In this document: positions 16,777 through 25,891 of the stretch, one piece after another
Numbering within the stretch: position 1 is the stretch's first letter
Layout of the letters: each line of letters opens with the position of its first letter
Translations under genes and position numbers: made by a program
Assembly (NCBI RefSeq): GCF_037076345.1
Contig: NZ_AP024702.1
Location: 992,001-1,056,000, forward strand
Source: Haloferula helveola
GTDB taxonomy: Bacteria; Verrucomicrobiota; Verrucomicrobiia; Verrucomicrobiales; Akkermansiaceae
Length of the DNA: 64,000 bases
Direction of reading: 5' to 3'
The notes under the pieces: generated by a model
What the model saw: the letters and a program-made list of their open reading frames with translations, nothing else
Databases searched by the model: none
Told to the model about the DNA's origin: nothing

Positions 16777-19700
16777 TTAGGGCACGACCTCCACCCGGAC
16801 CCGGTAAAAGCGGGCCTTCTTACCGTCCGGGAGGAGCGGCGGATAAGGGACACTCGCGACATGGTAGTCCGGATCGTCCGTCGAGTCGGCTACGTTGCCC
16901 GGGCTCGCACCGCTCGGGTAGAAGGTGCCGAGGTCACTGCTGAACTCGACCGTATAGCTCACGCTCCCGGGCTGCCCGAAGTCGTCGCGACGGATGAACA
17001 ACGCATCGAATGTTACCCCGCCACCGAACGTCAGCTGCGTCGTCGGCGAACCATTGACGGAACCGTCCGGATTCAACGGGCCACTGTCCAATACCCCGAT
17101 CTCCGTCCCGAAACCGAACTCCAGCAGGCTGACCAAACCGTCACCGTCGGTGTCGGTCTCATCCAGGCTACCGTCCACCGGGAGACCGTTGGCAAAACGC
17201 CAGCCCTCGATGATCGAATAAGCGATCAACGCGACGTCGTTTCCGTCTCCTGCGACGTAGTCCACGGCGCCCGTCCTGCCCGAGCCAAGGTAGTCGTTGC
17301 TGAAGGGGTCACCGACGGCGAATGTTCCCGTCACCGCGTCGCCAGCCGTGTCGTTGTCGATGACCACGATCGGTGCCGGACTCGCCTCCGGTGCACCGAC
17401 CTCGAACACCGTGAGCGTCGGACCGGTCAGGGTGACAGCTCCGTTGACGACCAACTGGTCGAAGGCCGCCCCGGGTGCACCCGCGGTGTTGTCGACATCG
17501 ATCTCAAGAACCCCGGAAACCGTCAGCGGCCCGGTCGTCAGCGTGGTGACTCCGTTACCTCCCGGACTCAGGGTGCCGTCGACATCCACCGCCGAATCCG
17601 TGGAACCATTGCCCTCAAGCCGGGATCCCGGATCCACGGTGTAGGTTCCACCGCCCGTGTGGGAGCCGTTCAGTTCCAGTGTGCCGTTCTCCATCACCGT
17701 GGCACCAACGTAGGTGTTGGAACCGCTGTGGATCATCCGCCCGCCGCCCCGCAACACGATGCCCGCACCGGCAACGGTTGAACCGATATCTCCCGCGAGA
17801 TCGACATCACTGGCGACGCTGATACCACGGTTGGCCGTCAGCGTGGCCGGACCGTCGAATGTCAGCGTGCCATTGTTGACCGCGTCTCCGAGGTAGGCAC
17901 TGTTGCCACCACCATTCTCGAAGAACAGGTCGTTGGAAACTGTTCGCGCTGCAGCGCCGTCGGAGCTGAGACCCGCTCCGTAGATCGACAGGATGCCGGT
18001 ACCGAAGGGGCCGCTGGTAACCGAGCCGGGACCACCGACGCTATCCAAGCCGACCTGGGTCAGGTTCGTGGCGTCGTTGCTCTCGTCACCCAGAATCGTA
18101 CCTCCGGAATAGGTGTGGGCGGCCGCCATCAGGAGTGTGCTGGAGCCCAGCTTGGTCACACTTCCCGTGCCGCTGATGATCTGGCTCTGCACCACCGTGT
18201 CGGTGTCCATCGGATGGAAGACGAGGCTCGAGTCATTGACGATCGGCCCCGCCACGGTCCCGGTCAGGGTGCCGTCTCCCAGTTGGAGCGTGCCCAAGGT
18301 GACCGTCGTCGCACCGGTGAAGGTCGATGCGGCTCCAAGAACCAGCGTATCCGTGCCGACCTTCTCCAAAGTCCCGGTCGTCCCGGTGATCGGACAGTCG
18401 ATATTGTTGGTCGATGCATCATTTCCGAGCACCAGGCCTTCCTCGCCGATTTCGACCACGTTGGTCGGGCTCGCGTTGAGGGAGCCGATGATCACGGTGC
18501 TTCCACCCGGACTGCCGCCGCTTCCGGTCAACTGAAGCGTCACACCCGGAGCGACCGCCGTCAGACCGATCCCTTCAGCGGAGTAATCGCCGTCGTTCAC
18601 CACGATCGTGCCCGCCGGATCCACCGCGGCCACAGCCTCGGTGAGGGTCGCGAAGGCATCGAAACCGAGAGTCGCGCCAACGACCGGTGTGCCGCCGTCG
18701 GCATCCGCAATCGGATCGAGGAAAGCACCACCGAAGTCGTCATCCACATAGACTGTGGCCGGCACCGCATCATTGATGTAGATCGAGCCGGTAATGGCAC
18801 CGCCCGAGTCCTCGTCACCGTCGTCGATCGAGATCGAAATGGTGACCGGATAGGTCGTCACACCACCCGGCACGAACTCCATCGCTGCCAGCGCGGCGTT
18901 GACGGCTGCGGCGCTACCGCTGACGGAGAACACCCCGCCACCGTCGTTGCTCAGACCCGAAAGGCTGTCGCTTCCGTTCCAGCTCTGGATGGTCAGCGTG
19001 GCGGTCAGCGACTCCGTCGCGACACCCGCCGCGCTGCCGGTCGCCTCGTTCCAGAAGTTGACGCAAGGAACCGCGGAAACACCGCCCGCCGGATTGCTGA
19101 TGTTGCTGTCCCTGAACGGGCCCGTTCCAGAGTTGGTGTTGCCACCGACACCGCTGCCCGCGCCCTTGCCGATGTTGGTGGTATGGTCGCCGTACCAGTT
19201 GACGGAGTCGTTGTTGAGAAGCGTGGCGGTCCCCTCGGGCGCCCCGTTCAGGGAGTATTTCACCGTGTCATTGGAAATGTCGTACACGACGGCCAACTCA
19301 TTGAACCCTCCGGGCAGCACGGGAACCGTCGAGAGCGGCACTACGACCACGCTGTCTCCCAGCCAGTCGAGATCCTGGAAGACATTGTCGCCCGGATTGT
19401 CGTCGGTCGGTTCGCTTCCACTTCCGCTACCCGCCTTCGAGAGCAGGTGCGGAATGCCATCGACGAGAAGGATGGCGGAGCCATTGGAGCTGCCACCCAC
19501 TTCAAACACCACCACGGTTCCGGTAAGATCGGCCGTTTGCGGTAGGAATCCGAGTTCCACCGAGAAGCCGGCCCCAGCATTCAGGGTCGAGCCACCCGTA
19601 TCGGAATCTAGGTCCATGTCGGCGTCCCCGTTGGGCCGTCCGTCACTGAACACCGCCACGTTGTCTTTGTAACGGAACAAGGGTTCGGAGCCCGCCACGA

Positions 19701-22700
19701 CCGTTGAACGGTTGCTATCGGTATCCAGCACCACGATATCACCCAGTGCCTGGTTACCCGTGCCAATCACGACTTGGGCAAGGCTGGCGGCGTCCGGCAC
19801 GTCCGCAGGCTGGTTCACGCCGGTCACCGTGACCGTAACCGTGGCGGTGTCGGTCGCCCCCTGGCTGTCATCGAGCGTGTAAACGAAGGTGTCGGTATCG
19901 GTCGCACCCGGAGCCAGGGTTTCGAAGGCGCAGCCAGGATCGTAGAAGAAGGAGCCATCCGACTGCAGATTGACGAAGCCCTTGGTCGCGCTGGTGTCGA
20001 TATCGGAAACGCTGAGCGTGTCGTTGGTATCGACCGAACTGTCGACTCCGGAACCGGTGTCGTCGGTGATCACGTTGCCCGAGACCGAGGCATCGAGATC
20101 GACCGCATAGTCGTTCGCCGTTGCCGTAACCGGATCATTCGCACCGATGATCGTGATGGTGGCGAGCACGGCCGCTGGAGCGGGCAAACCGCCGCTGTCC
20201 TCACACAGGTAGGTGAAGGTGTCGGTATCGGTTTCCCCGACCGCAAGCGGATTGAAGGTGACCGGCGGGACGTAGTCGAAAGTCCCGTCCGGATACATGG
20301 TCAGCGATCCTCCCTTGTCGGTCGCAACCACGGTCGGTCCGCTGACCGTCGTGCTCTGGACCTCGCTGACGACGAGCGTCAGGGAATCGCCTTGGTCGGG
20401 GTCGGTGTCGTTGATCAGGACCGAAAGCGCGCCGGTCACACCCGTGTCCTCGTCGGCGTTGGCGGCCAATGGGTCGGCGTTGGCCGTCGGCGCGTCGTTT
20501 TCGCCCGTCACCGTCACCGTGAACTCGGCGGTCGAAACACTGGTGCTGGCCACCGGAGTTCCGTTGGCCAGGGCGGCCCCGCCACCGCCGCCGGCCAGCG
20601 TGTCGTTGTCGTTGATCGTTCCGCTGATCACGCCAAGCCGCAGCGTCCCGCTCGTCGCATCGCCACTGATCGACAGGATCTCGGCGCTGCCGCCGGAGCT
20701 GCTGGTGACGGTTTGCCCGACCGCGAAGGCCACCGTTCCGCCGTCGTAGTCGAGCGTCGAGGACAGGTCGCGGATCGTGTAGGTGATCGTCTCATCGACC
20801 GTCTGTCCCGCGGCGAGGCCATTGAACACGGTGCCGGGATCATAGGTGATCGTGCTGCCGTCCGTGGTGACCGTTCCGAGGATGTCGTTGAGCTGGGAGT
20901 CCGCGCTCGGGAGTTTCACGATCGTGAAGTCGAGATCCGCGAAGTAGTCGCTCGACCGCGAGCCACTGGGGCTGATGGCGATGTAGATCGTGTCGTCCGC
21001 ATTCGCGAATCCAAGCAACTGATCGAAGCTCGCAGTCGCTCCACCCGCAACGGGTGTGCTGTTGATCGCCGCAGGCCCGACCAGCGTCTCCACCGAGATG
21101 CCGCCGCTCGATCCGGAAGGCACCGAGATCGTGCTGCCAGTGATGCCGTAGTAGCCGTCGCTGTCCACGGTGTAGGCCAGGATCAGGCAGCGGTCCTTGT
21201 CGTTGCCCGCGGTGTTCTGCGTCGATCCCAGTCCGGGGATGCCGGTTCCGTCGGGACTGATGCGGAGATAGGCGCCGGGTTCGGCAGTGGCATTGCTGTC
21301 AACACCGTCGTCATCGACCAGCCAACCTCCCACGGTGGCATCCCAAACCAGCGGCAGGTAGTCCGCCTCGGACCCCAGCGCCCCGGTCGTGCCGTCGAAG
21401 GAACCGCCCGACGTCCACCCGGTCGGAGCGTTCCATAGGAACTGCCAGCCGTGATTCGATCCGTCGCGGAAGTCGGCGGTCTCACCATTGACCGTGCCGG
21501 TCGGGATGTTGGTGGCGAAGTTCGAAACATCGCTCTGCAACTCCACCACAACGGCATCGGCACCGAGGTCGTTGGCCACCGGATCGAAGACGGTCGGACC
21601 GTCCGATTCGTTGACCCCGAAGTTGTCGTCCACCGCGAGGAAGTTGCCGACGCCGGTCACGTTGACCGTCACGGTGGCGGTGGTCGTCCCGCCGGCGCCG
21701 TCACTGATCGTGTAGTCGAAAGTGTCCATCACCACATTACCCTCGGGAATGTCGGCCAATCCGGCCGAATCGTAGTCAAAGGACCCATCCGCATTCAGGG
21801 TGACCGTGGCACCGAGCGTGGTCGTCACGCTTGATCCGGGACCGCCCGTTCCGGTGAAGCTCTGGATCACTTGGGCGATCGCATCGAAGTTGGCTTCGAC
21901 CTCCGCGATCGAGAGTTTCCGGTCGTACACCCGGACGATCGAGATCTGCCCTTCGAAGGCGGCCGACGCTCCCGGCGGGAAGCCCGGAAGCCCGAACGAG
22001 TTCTGCAGGGCCTCACTGGCATTCTTGGCACCGATCCCGGATCCGTCGGAACCCGAGAAGTTGTTGGTCGTGCCCCCGGCATTGGTGTCGCTGGCGTCGG
22101 CGACACCGCTGAACGCGACCGGATCGCCATTAAGGTAGAGGGTCAGCGTGTCCTCCACCGTCGGTGAGTCCTTGTCGTAGATCGCGATCAGTTGGTTGAA
22201 CTCGCCGGGCACAATGCCGGTCGCGGAGACCTGGATGTTGTTGTTGGTGTCGTCGCCACCATCGATGATGAAGTCGACTTCGGCGGTATCCGCGTTGTAG
22301 ACGATCGCCATTCCGTTCCCGCTGCCGCCGCTTTCCATGAGCATCTGGCGCCCGGTCGTCAGCGGGGTCGGCTGGAACCAGATCTCGACCGTGGCGTCAT
22401 TGTCCGAGATCGGCTGGAAGCTCGTGAAGGTCCCGACAGGATTCTCCCATGACTGACCGACGGCTCCGAAATTGGACTCGAGCACCGGAGGCGCGATCAG
22501 TGAGCCGGAAGACATGTTCACGTTGTAGGTCGATCCTCCCCTGCCGGTATTTCGCCAGACTCCTGCAAGCAGGTCGGCGGGAGTGACGTCGTTGGCATTC
22601 ACATTGAGATACGCCCCGCCCGTGCCGAGGGCGTGCTCGTCGTTGCCGACGATCTGGTTCGCCGCGAAGTTGGTCACCAAGAGTTCGGTTGCCTCGAGCG

Positions 22701-25698
22701 TGTCGGGAACGGCCGTATTATGTCCGGTGACGGCGACTACCACCTGTGCCGTGCCGGTCCCGCTGGCACTCGTGACCTGATAGGTGAACCGGTCGTAGCC
22801 GACCTCGTCGGCCACCAGGTCATCGAAGGCACCGTTCGGATCGTAGGTGAACGCCCCGGTCGCGCTGTCGAGGGTAACCGTGGCTCCGGAGTCCAGATCC
22901 GCGGTCTGGCTGACCGTCTTCAGCACACCCGTCGCATCATCGAAGATTCCCGTCACTGACAGCGTGTTCCCTTCGATGTCGGTATCGTCGGCGATCGCCC
23001 GGAAGCTTTGCAGGACATCCGCCTCGCCGAGCGCCTCGCCATAGATGCGGAATGCGGCGATCGAGCCGTTGAAATAAGTGTCGTAGGCTCCCCCGCCGGC
23101 AGGGTTGGCAAATCCGCCGTGACCATCCCCCGCGAAGTGGCCGAGACCATCTCCGTCGCCTCCAACCCAGTCGGTGTCGACCACCCCGCCGGAGGACGAG
23201 TCGACCTCGACTCCATTCACAAACAGCGCGAGACCGCCTCCGACCTCGACGGACACCGCCACTTGGAAGAACTCGTTGATGGTCGTCTGGCCGCCGAGCA
23301 CTCCGAGCGAATCGGTATCGAGGTCATAGCTGACCGTACTGCCCGAAAGTGTGGCTCCGTCCGTTTCGGTGGCTGCGATGAGCACCTCGTTGTCGATCAC
23401 AAGGCCCAGACCCTGGGTAGCCCCGCCATCGAAAATCGTGGCAAACTGGGTTTGGTCGGCGACATCGAGTTTCACCCAAGCCTCGACGGTAACATCCTGT
23501 AATTCGATGGCGTCGCCCACCACGTCCTCAAGGCTGTCGGTGCCTTCGCTCAGACCATAGACGGCAAACGCGTCAGTCGTTCCGTCAAAGTCGTAGGCCG
23601 CGGTGAGTTGCGCGCGGGAGCTTCCGGGAGATCCGTCGAGCGTGACACCCCCGCCGAGGCGCCAGTCCAGAGCCGTTCCGGCAACCGGTCCGGTGTTCTG
23701 CCAGGTGTCATTGTCATTTCCGGGAGCCCACGCCTCGTAGTTGACGAGGAGAAGGTTGGTCGCTGCTTGGTAGTTCCTTTCGACCTGATCGGCGTTCAGC
23801 GCCGCGCCGTAGAGCCGGAAGGACGCGATCTCACCGAGGAACGGCGCGTCATAGGTTCCGCCCCCGGCACTGTTGGCGAATCCACCGTGATTATTGCCAC
23901 CAAACCTGCCGAGACCGAAGCCGTCGCCACCGTCCCAGTCGGAGCCGTTACCCGACGTCGTATTGTCGACCAACACGCCGTTGACGTAGAGCGACATCCC
24001 GCTGTTCCCCACCCTTGCCACTGCTGCGTAATGGTTGAAGTCGGTGGTCGGATCACCACCGACGAGCCCAAGTGGATCCGCCACGAGGTCGTAGCTCACG
24101 TAGCTCCCGGACTGTGTGCTTGCATCGAGTTCCATGGCGGCTTCAAGCACGCCGTTGTCGATCACCATCCCGATGCCGGTTCCACCACCCGTTTCGAACA
24201 AGGTCATGACCTGACTCGTATTGGCCGGTTTTGCCCAGAACTCGAAAGTCGCGTCATTGCTATCGACCCCGGGTAGAAGTTCATGGATGGCATCATTGCC
24301 CGTCCCGGTCCCGTAGGTGCCGCTCGCGTTGACCGTTCCGTCGAAGGAGTACGCCGCACGGATGGACGAGACCGAGCTCACCACCGACGGACTATGGGTG
24401 ACGCCGGAGCCGAGATTCAGATCCAGCGCGGTGCCACCCACGGGTCCCAGGTTCTCCCAGACACTCGAACCCGAGCTGTAGTTCGCATCGTAGTTCAGGA
24501 TCAGGCTACCGAAGTTCGCCGGCGGAGCGGTGCGGGCGGCACCATCGTTGGCGGTCAGATCGGCGGTGCTGACAAGGGTAGAATCGGAGAGCGGGCCCGC
24601 GATCAGGTCATCGGTCGCGTCCGGCGCGTCATCCACACCCGAAACCTCCACCGTGACCGTGCCGGTGTCGTCCACCACGAGCGCGTGAAGGTAGTTGGCG
24701 TTCGCTTCCGAGGCGCTCAGCACCCGGTTCTGATAGAAACGGATGACCCCGATCTGACCGTCGAAATTGCCGTAGGTGGACACGCTCGGGCTCGGGTCGG
24801 CAGTTGCGGTCGCGCCCCCGACGGCGCTTGATCCCTGATGTCCCAAGCCCGCTCCGTCACTCCCGCTCCAGTCGTTGACATCGGTCGGCGTGGCATCGGA
24901 GCCTGCAAGGGTTCCGTTGATGTAAATCTTGGTTTCGTCGTTGGGATCAGATGCGTTGACATCATGGGTCAGCACGACGTGAATCCACTCGCCGGCGGCG
25001 ATCGCACCCGTGCCGACATTGACCGAAGCACTGCCATCCTTGATCAGCCAGAACAGGGTGCCGTCCGACTTGAGGAAGAAGCCCGAACCGTCTCCGCTTC
25101 CACCTGTTTCCAGGATGATCTGGTTCGAGGCCACATCGTCCGGCTTGAACCAGAACTCAAGGGTGACGTCCTGGGTACTGGAGCCGTCGAACGACCCCCG
25201 GTCAGCACCACCCGAACCGTCGAACTCGTGGGCGGAGGTGATTGACGGTGGAAGCGACGTTCCGGTCGCCGGAACAATCGAAGGCAGCCCTGTAAAACCG
25301 AAAGAGTTGACGGTAGCCGTGGCGTCCAACACCTGATTGGCCTCGGTTACGACCTCGCCCAAGACCAGCGTGTAGTCGAAGGTGTCCGTCAAGGTTCCGC
25401 CGGAAGCCAGATCCCTCGCCGCGGCACTGCTCGTCGGGTCGTAGAGGAAGGTCCCGTCGGCCAACAGCGTGACACGCGCGTTCTCCGCACTCATCACCCT
25501 GCCCGTGGCCGGAGCGACAATGGTGCCGGAATCATTTGCGGTCACCGAGCCGCCCCAAGCCGGAGCGTTGGCGGACGTGCTGAGGAACGGGCTTCCGACA
25601 CTTCCGTCGTCGTCCGCCGTCACGTCACCATGCAGTGGCGCCAGCAGGACCGGAGTGAGGAAAGCGAGACGAAGGATGGGTTTTTCGTTCGATTTCAT
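16777..25698 (-). CDS. Giant secreted multi-LamG / VCBS-like / autotransporter-strand protein, copy 1
   Basis: 2973-aa exported protein. The start is the ATG at 25698 (MKSNEKPILRL...), which aligns with the start of the paralogue; an in-frame ATG at 25716 is less likely. The approximate order is as follows. Signal peptide and a tandem-95/VCBS-like domain come first. LamG domains lie at 158-336, 400-643, 643-890 and 1033-1273. A cadherin-like segment occupies 890-1000. Further VCBS/cadherin-like domains lie at 1280-1350 and 1613-1956, with NDTDPDQGD, GSLTMYPDGTFDY and DTFTYLCEDSGG. A fifth LamG-like domain lies at 1980-2220, autotransporter-strand repeats at 2380-2760, and a C-terminal module at 2830-2973 with DTDGDGLVSLLEFGFG, SYTVEFSSDL and a terminal FYRVRVEVVP. 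No enzyme motif is visible. It is a likely adhesin or cell-surface fibre. Confidence 0.85.
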   Translation of the reverse strand: MKSNEKPILRLAFLTPVLLAPLHGDVTADDDGSVGSPFLSTSANAPAWGGSVTANDSGTIVAPATGRVMSAENARVTLLADGTFLYDPTSSAAARDLASGGTLTDTFDYTLVLGEVVTEANQVLDATATVNSFGFTGLPSIVPATGTSLPPSITSAHEFDGSGGADRGSFDGSSTQDVTLEFWFKPDDVASNQIILETGGSGDGSGFFLKSDGTLFWLIKDGSASVNVGTGAIAAGEWIHVVLTHDVNASDPNDETKIYINGTLAGSDATPTDVNDWSGSDGAGLGHQGSSAVGGATATADPSPSVSTYGNFDGQIGVIRFYQNRVLSASEANANYLHALVVDDTGTVTVEVSGVDDAPDATDDLIAGPLSDSTLVSTADLTANDGAARTAPPANFGSLILNYDANYSSGSSVWENLGPVGGTALDLNLGSGVTHSPSVVSSVSSIRAAYSFDGTVNASGTYGTGTGNDAIHELLPGVDSNDATFEFWAKPANTSQVMTLFETGGGTGIGMVIDNGVLEAAMELDASTQSGSYVSYDLVADPLGLVGGDPTTDFNHYAAVARVGNSGMSLYVNGVLVDNTTSGNGSDWDGGDGFGLGRFGGNNHGGFANSAGGGTYDAPFLGEIASFRLYGAALNADQVERNYQAATNLLLVNYEAWAPGNDNDTWQNTGPVAGTALDWRLGGGVTLDGSPGSSRAQLTAAYDFDGTTDAFAVYGLSEGTDSLEDVVGDAIELQDVTVEAWVKLDVADQTQFATIFDGGATQGLGLVIDNEVLIAATETDGATLSGSTVSYDLDTDSLGVLGGQTTINEFFQVAVSVEVGGGLALFVNGVEVDSSSGGVVDTDWVGGDGDGLGHFAGDGHGGFANPAGGGAYDTYFNGSIAAFRIYGEALGEADVLQSFRAIADDTDIEGNTLSVTGIFDDATGVLKTVSQTADLDSGATVTLDSATGAFTYDPNGAFDDLVADEVGYDRFTYQVTSASGTGTAQVVVAVTGHNTAVPDTLEATELLVTNFAANQIVGNDEHALGTGGAYLNVNANDVTPADLLAGVWRNTGRGGSTYNVNMSSGSLIAPPVLESNFGAVGQSWENPVGTFTSFQPISDNDATVEIWFQPTPLTTGRQMLMESGGSGNGMAIVYNADTAEVDFIIDGGDDTNNNIQVSATGIVPGEFNQLIAIYDKDSPTVEDTLTLYLNGDPVAFSGVADASDTNAGGTTNNFSGSDGSGIGAKNASEALQNSFGLPGFPPGASAAFEGQISIVRVYDRKLSIAEVEANFDAIAQVIQSFTGTGGPGSSVTTTLGATVTLNADGSFDYDSAGLADIPEGNVVMDTFDYTISDGAGGTTTATVTVNVTGVGNFLAVDDNFGVNESDGPTVFDPVANDLGADAVVVELQSDVSNFATNIPTGTVNGETADFRDGSNHGWQFLWNAPTGWTSGGSFDGTTGALGSEADYLPLVWDATVGGWLVDDDGVDSNATAEPGAYLRISPDGTGIPGLGSTQNTAGNDKDRCLILAYTVDSDGYYGITGSTISVPSGSSGGISVETLVGPAAINSTPVAGGATASFDQLLGFANADDTIYIAISPSGSRSSDYFADLDFTIVKLPSADSQLNDILGTVTTDGSTITYDPGTVFNGLAAGQTVDETITYTIRDLSSTLDYDGGTVAFAVGQTVTSSSGGSAEILSISGDATSGTLRLGVISGTINDNDTLAGGGGGAALANGTPVASTSVSTAEFTVTVTGENDAPTANADPLAANADEDTGVTGALSVLINDTDPDQGDSLTLVVSEVQSTTVSGPTVVATDKGGSLTMYPDGTFDYVPPVTFNPLAVGETDTDTFTYLCEDSGGLPAPAAVLATITIIGANDPVTATANDYAVDLDASVSGNVITDDTGSGVDSSVDTNDTLSVSDIDTSATKGFVNLQSDGSFFYDPGCAFETLAPGATDTDTFVYTLDDSQGATDTATVTVTVTGVNQPADVPDAASLAQVVIGTGNQALGDIVVLDTDSNRSTVVAGSEPLFRYKDNVAVFSDGRPNGDADMDLDSDTGGSTLNAGAGFSVELGFLPQTADLTGTVVVFEVGGSSNGSAILLVDGIPHLLSKAGSGSGSEPTDDNPGDNVFQDLDWLGDSVVVVPLSTVPVLPGGFNELAVVYDISNDTVKYSLNGAPEGTATLLNNDSVNWYGDHTTNIGKGAGSGVGGNTNSGTGPFRDSNISNPAGGVSAVPCVNFWNEATGSAAGVATESLTATLTIQSWNGSDSLSGLSNDGGGVFSVSGSAAAVNAALAAMEFVPGGVTTYPVTISISIDDGDEDSGGAITGSIYINDAVPATVYVDDDFGGAFLDPIADADGGTPVVGATLGFDAFATLTEAVAAVDPAGTIVVNDGDYSAEGIGLTAVAPGVTLQLTGSGGSPGGSTVIIGSLNASPTNVVEIGEEGLVLGNDASTNNIDCPITGTTGTLEKVGTDTLVLGAASTFTGATTVTLGTLQLGDGTLTGTVAGPIVNDSSLVFHPMDTDTVVQSQIISGTGSVTKLGSSTLLMAAAHTYSGGTILGDESNDATNLTQVGLDSVGGPGSVTSGPFGTGILSIYGAGLSSDGAAARTVSNDLFFENGGGNSAYLGDAVNNGTLTFDGPATLTANRGISVASDVDLAGDIGSTVAGAGIVLRGGGRMIHSGSNTYVGATVMENGTLELNGSHTGGGTYTVDPGSRLEGNGSTDSAVDVDGTLSPGGNGVTTLTTGPLTVSGVLEIDVDNTAGAPGAAFDQLVVNGAVTLTGPTLTVFEVGAPEASPAPIVVIDNDTAGDAVTGTFAVGDPFSNDYLGSGRTGAVDYVAGDGNDVALIAYSIIEGWRFANGLPVDGSLDETDTDGDGLVSLLEFGFGTEIGVLDSGPLNPDGSVNGSPTTQLTFGGGVTFDALFIRRDDFGQPGSVSYTVEFSSDLGTFYPSGASPGNVADSTDDPDYHVASVPYPPLLPDGKKARFYRVRVEVVP

Positions 25699-25808
25699 GA
25701 TGGGTCTGATGACCATAAAGATCGATTCTTAGGGTCGCCAAGCCCGAAGGCTGCCCGGATCGCATTATGGCTCAGAAATCTGCCGGGGGGATCTGCGGTC
25801 TTGGATCC

Positions 25809-25842
25809 AAAAAAGCCAGGGCAGCCGTTAGGCCACCCTGGC
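25809..25842 (-). terminator. Rho-independent terminator after giant gene 2
   Basis: Read on the minus strand, the stem GCCAGGG...CCCTGGC (25842-25836 with 25821-25815) extends inward by wobble pairs and is followed by six T residues (A tract at 25809-25814 on the plus strand). A second perfect 7-bp hairpin with a 4-nt loop lies closer to the stop, at 25857-25874. The terminator separates the two giant genes, so each probably has its own promoter. Confidence 0.8.
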
Positions 25843-25891
25843 GTTTGGAGTGTTGGCGGCTCCTGCCGGAGCCGTGCATGGGCCGGTCCGA

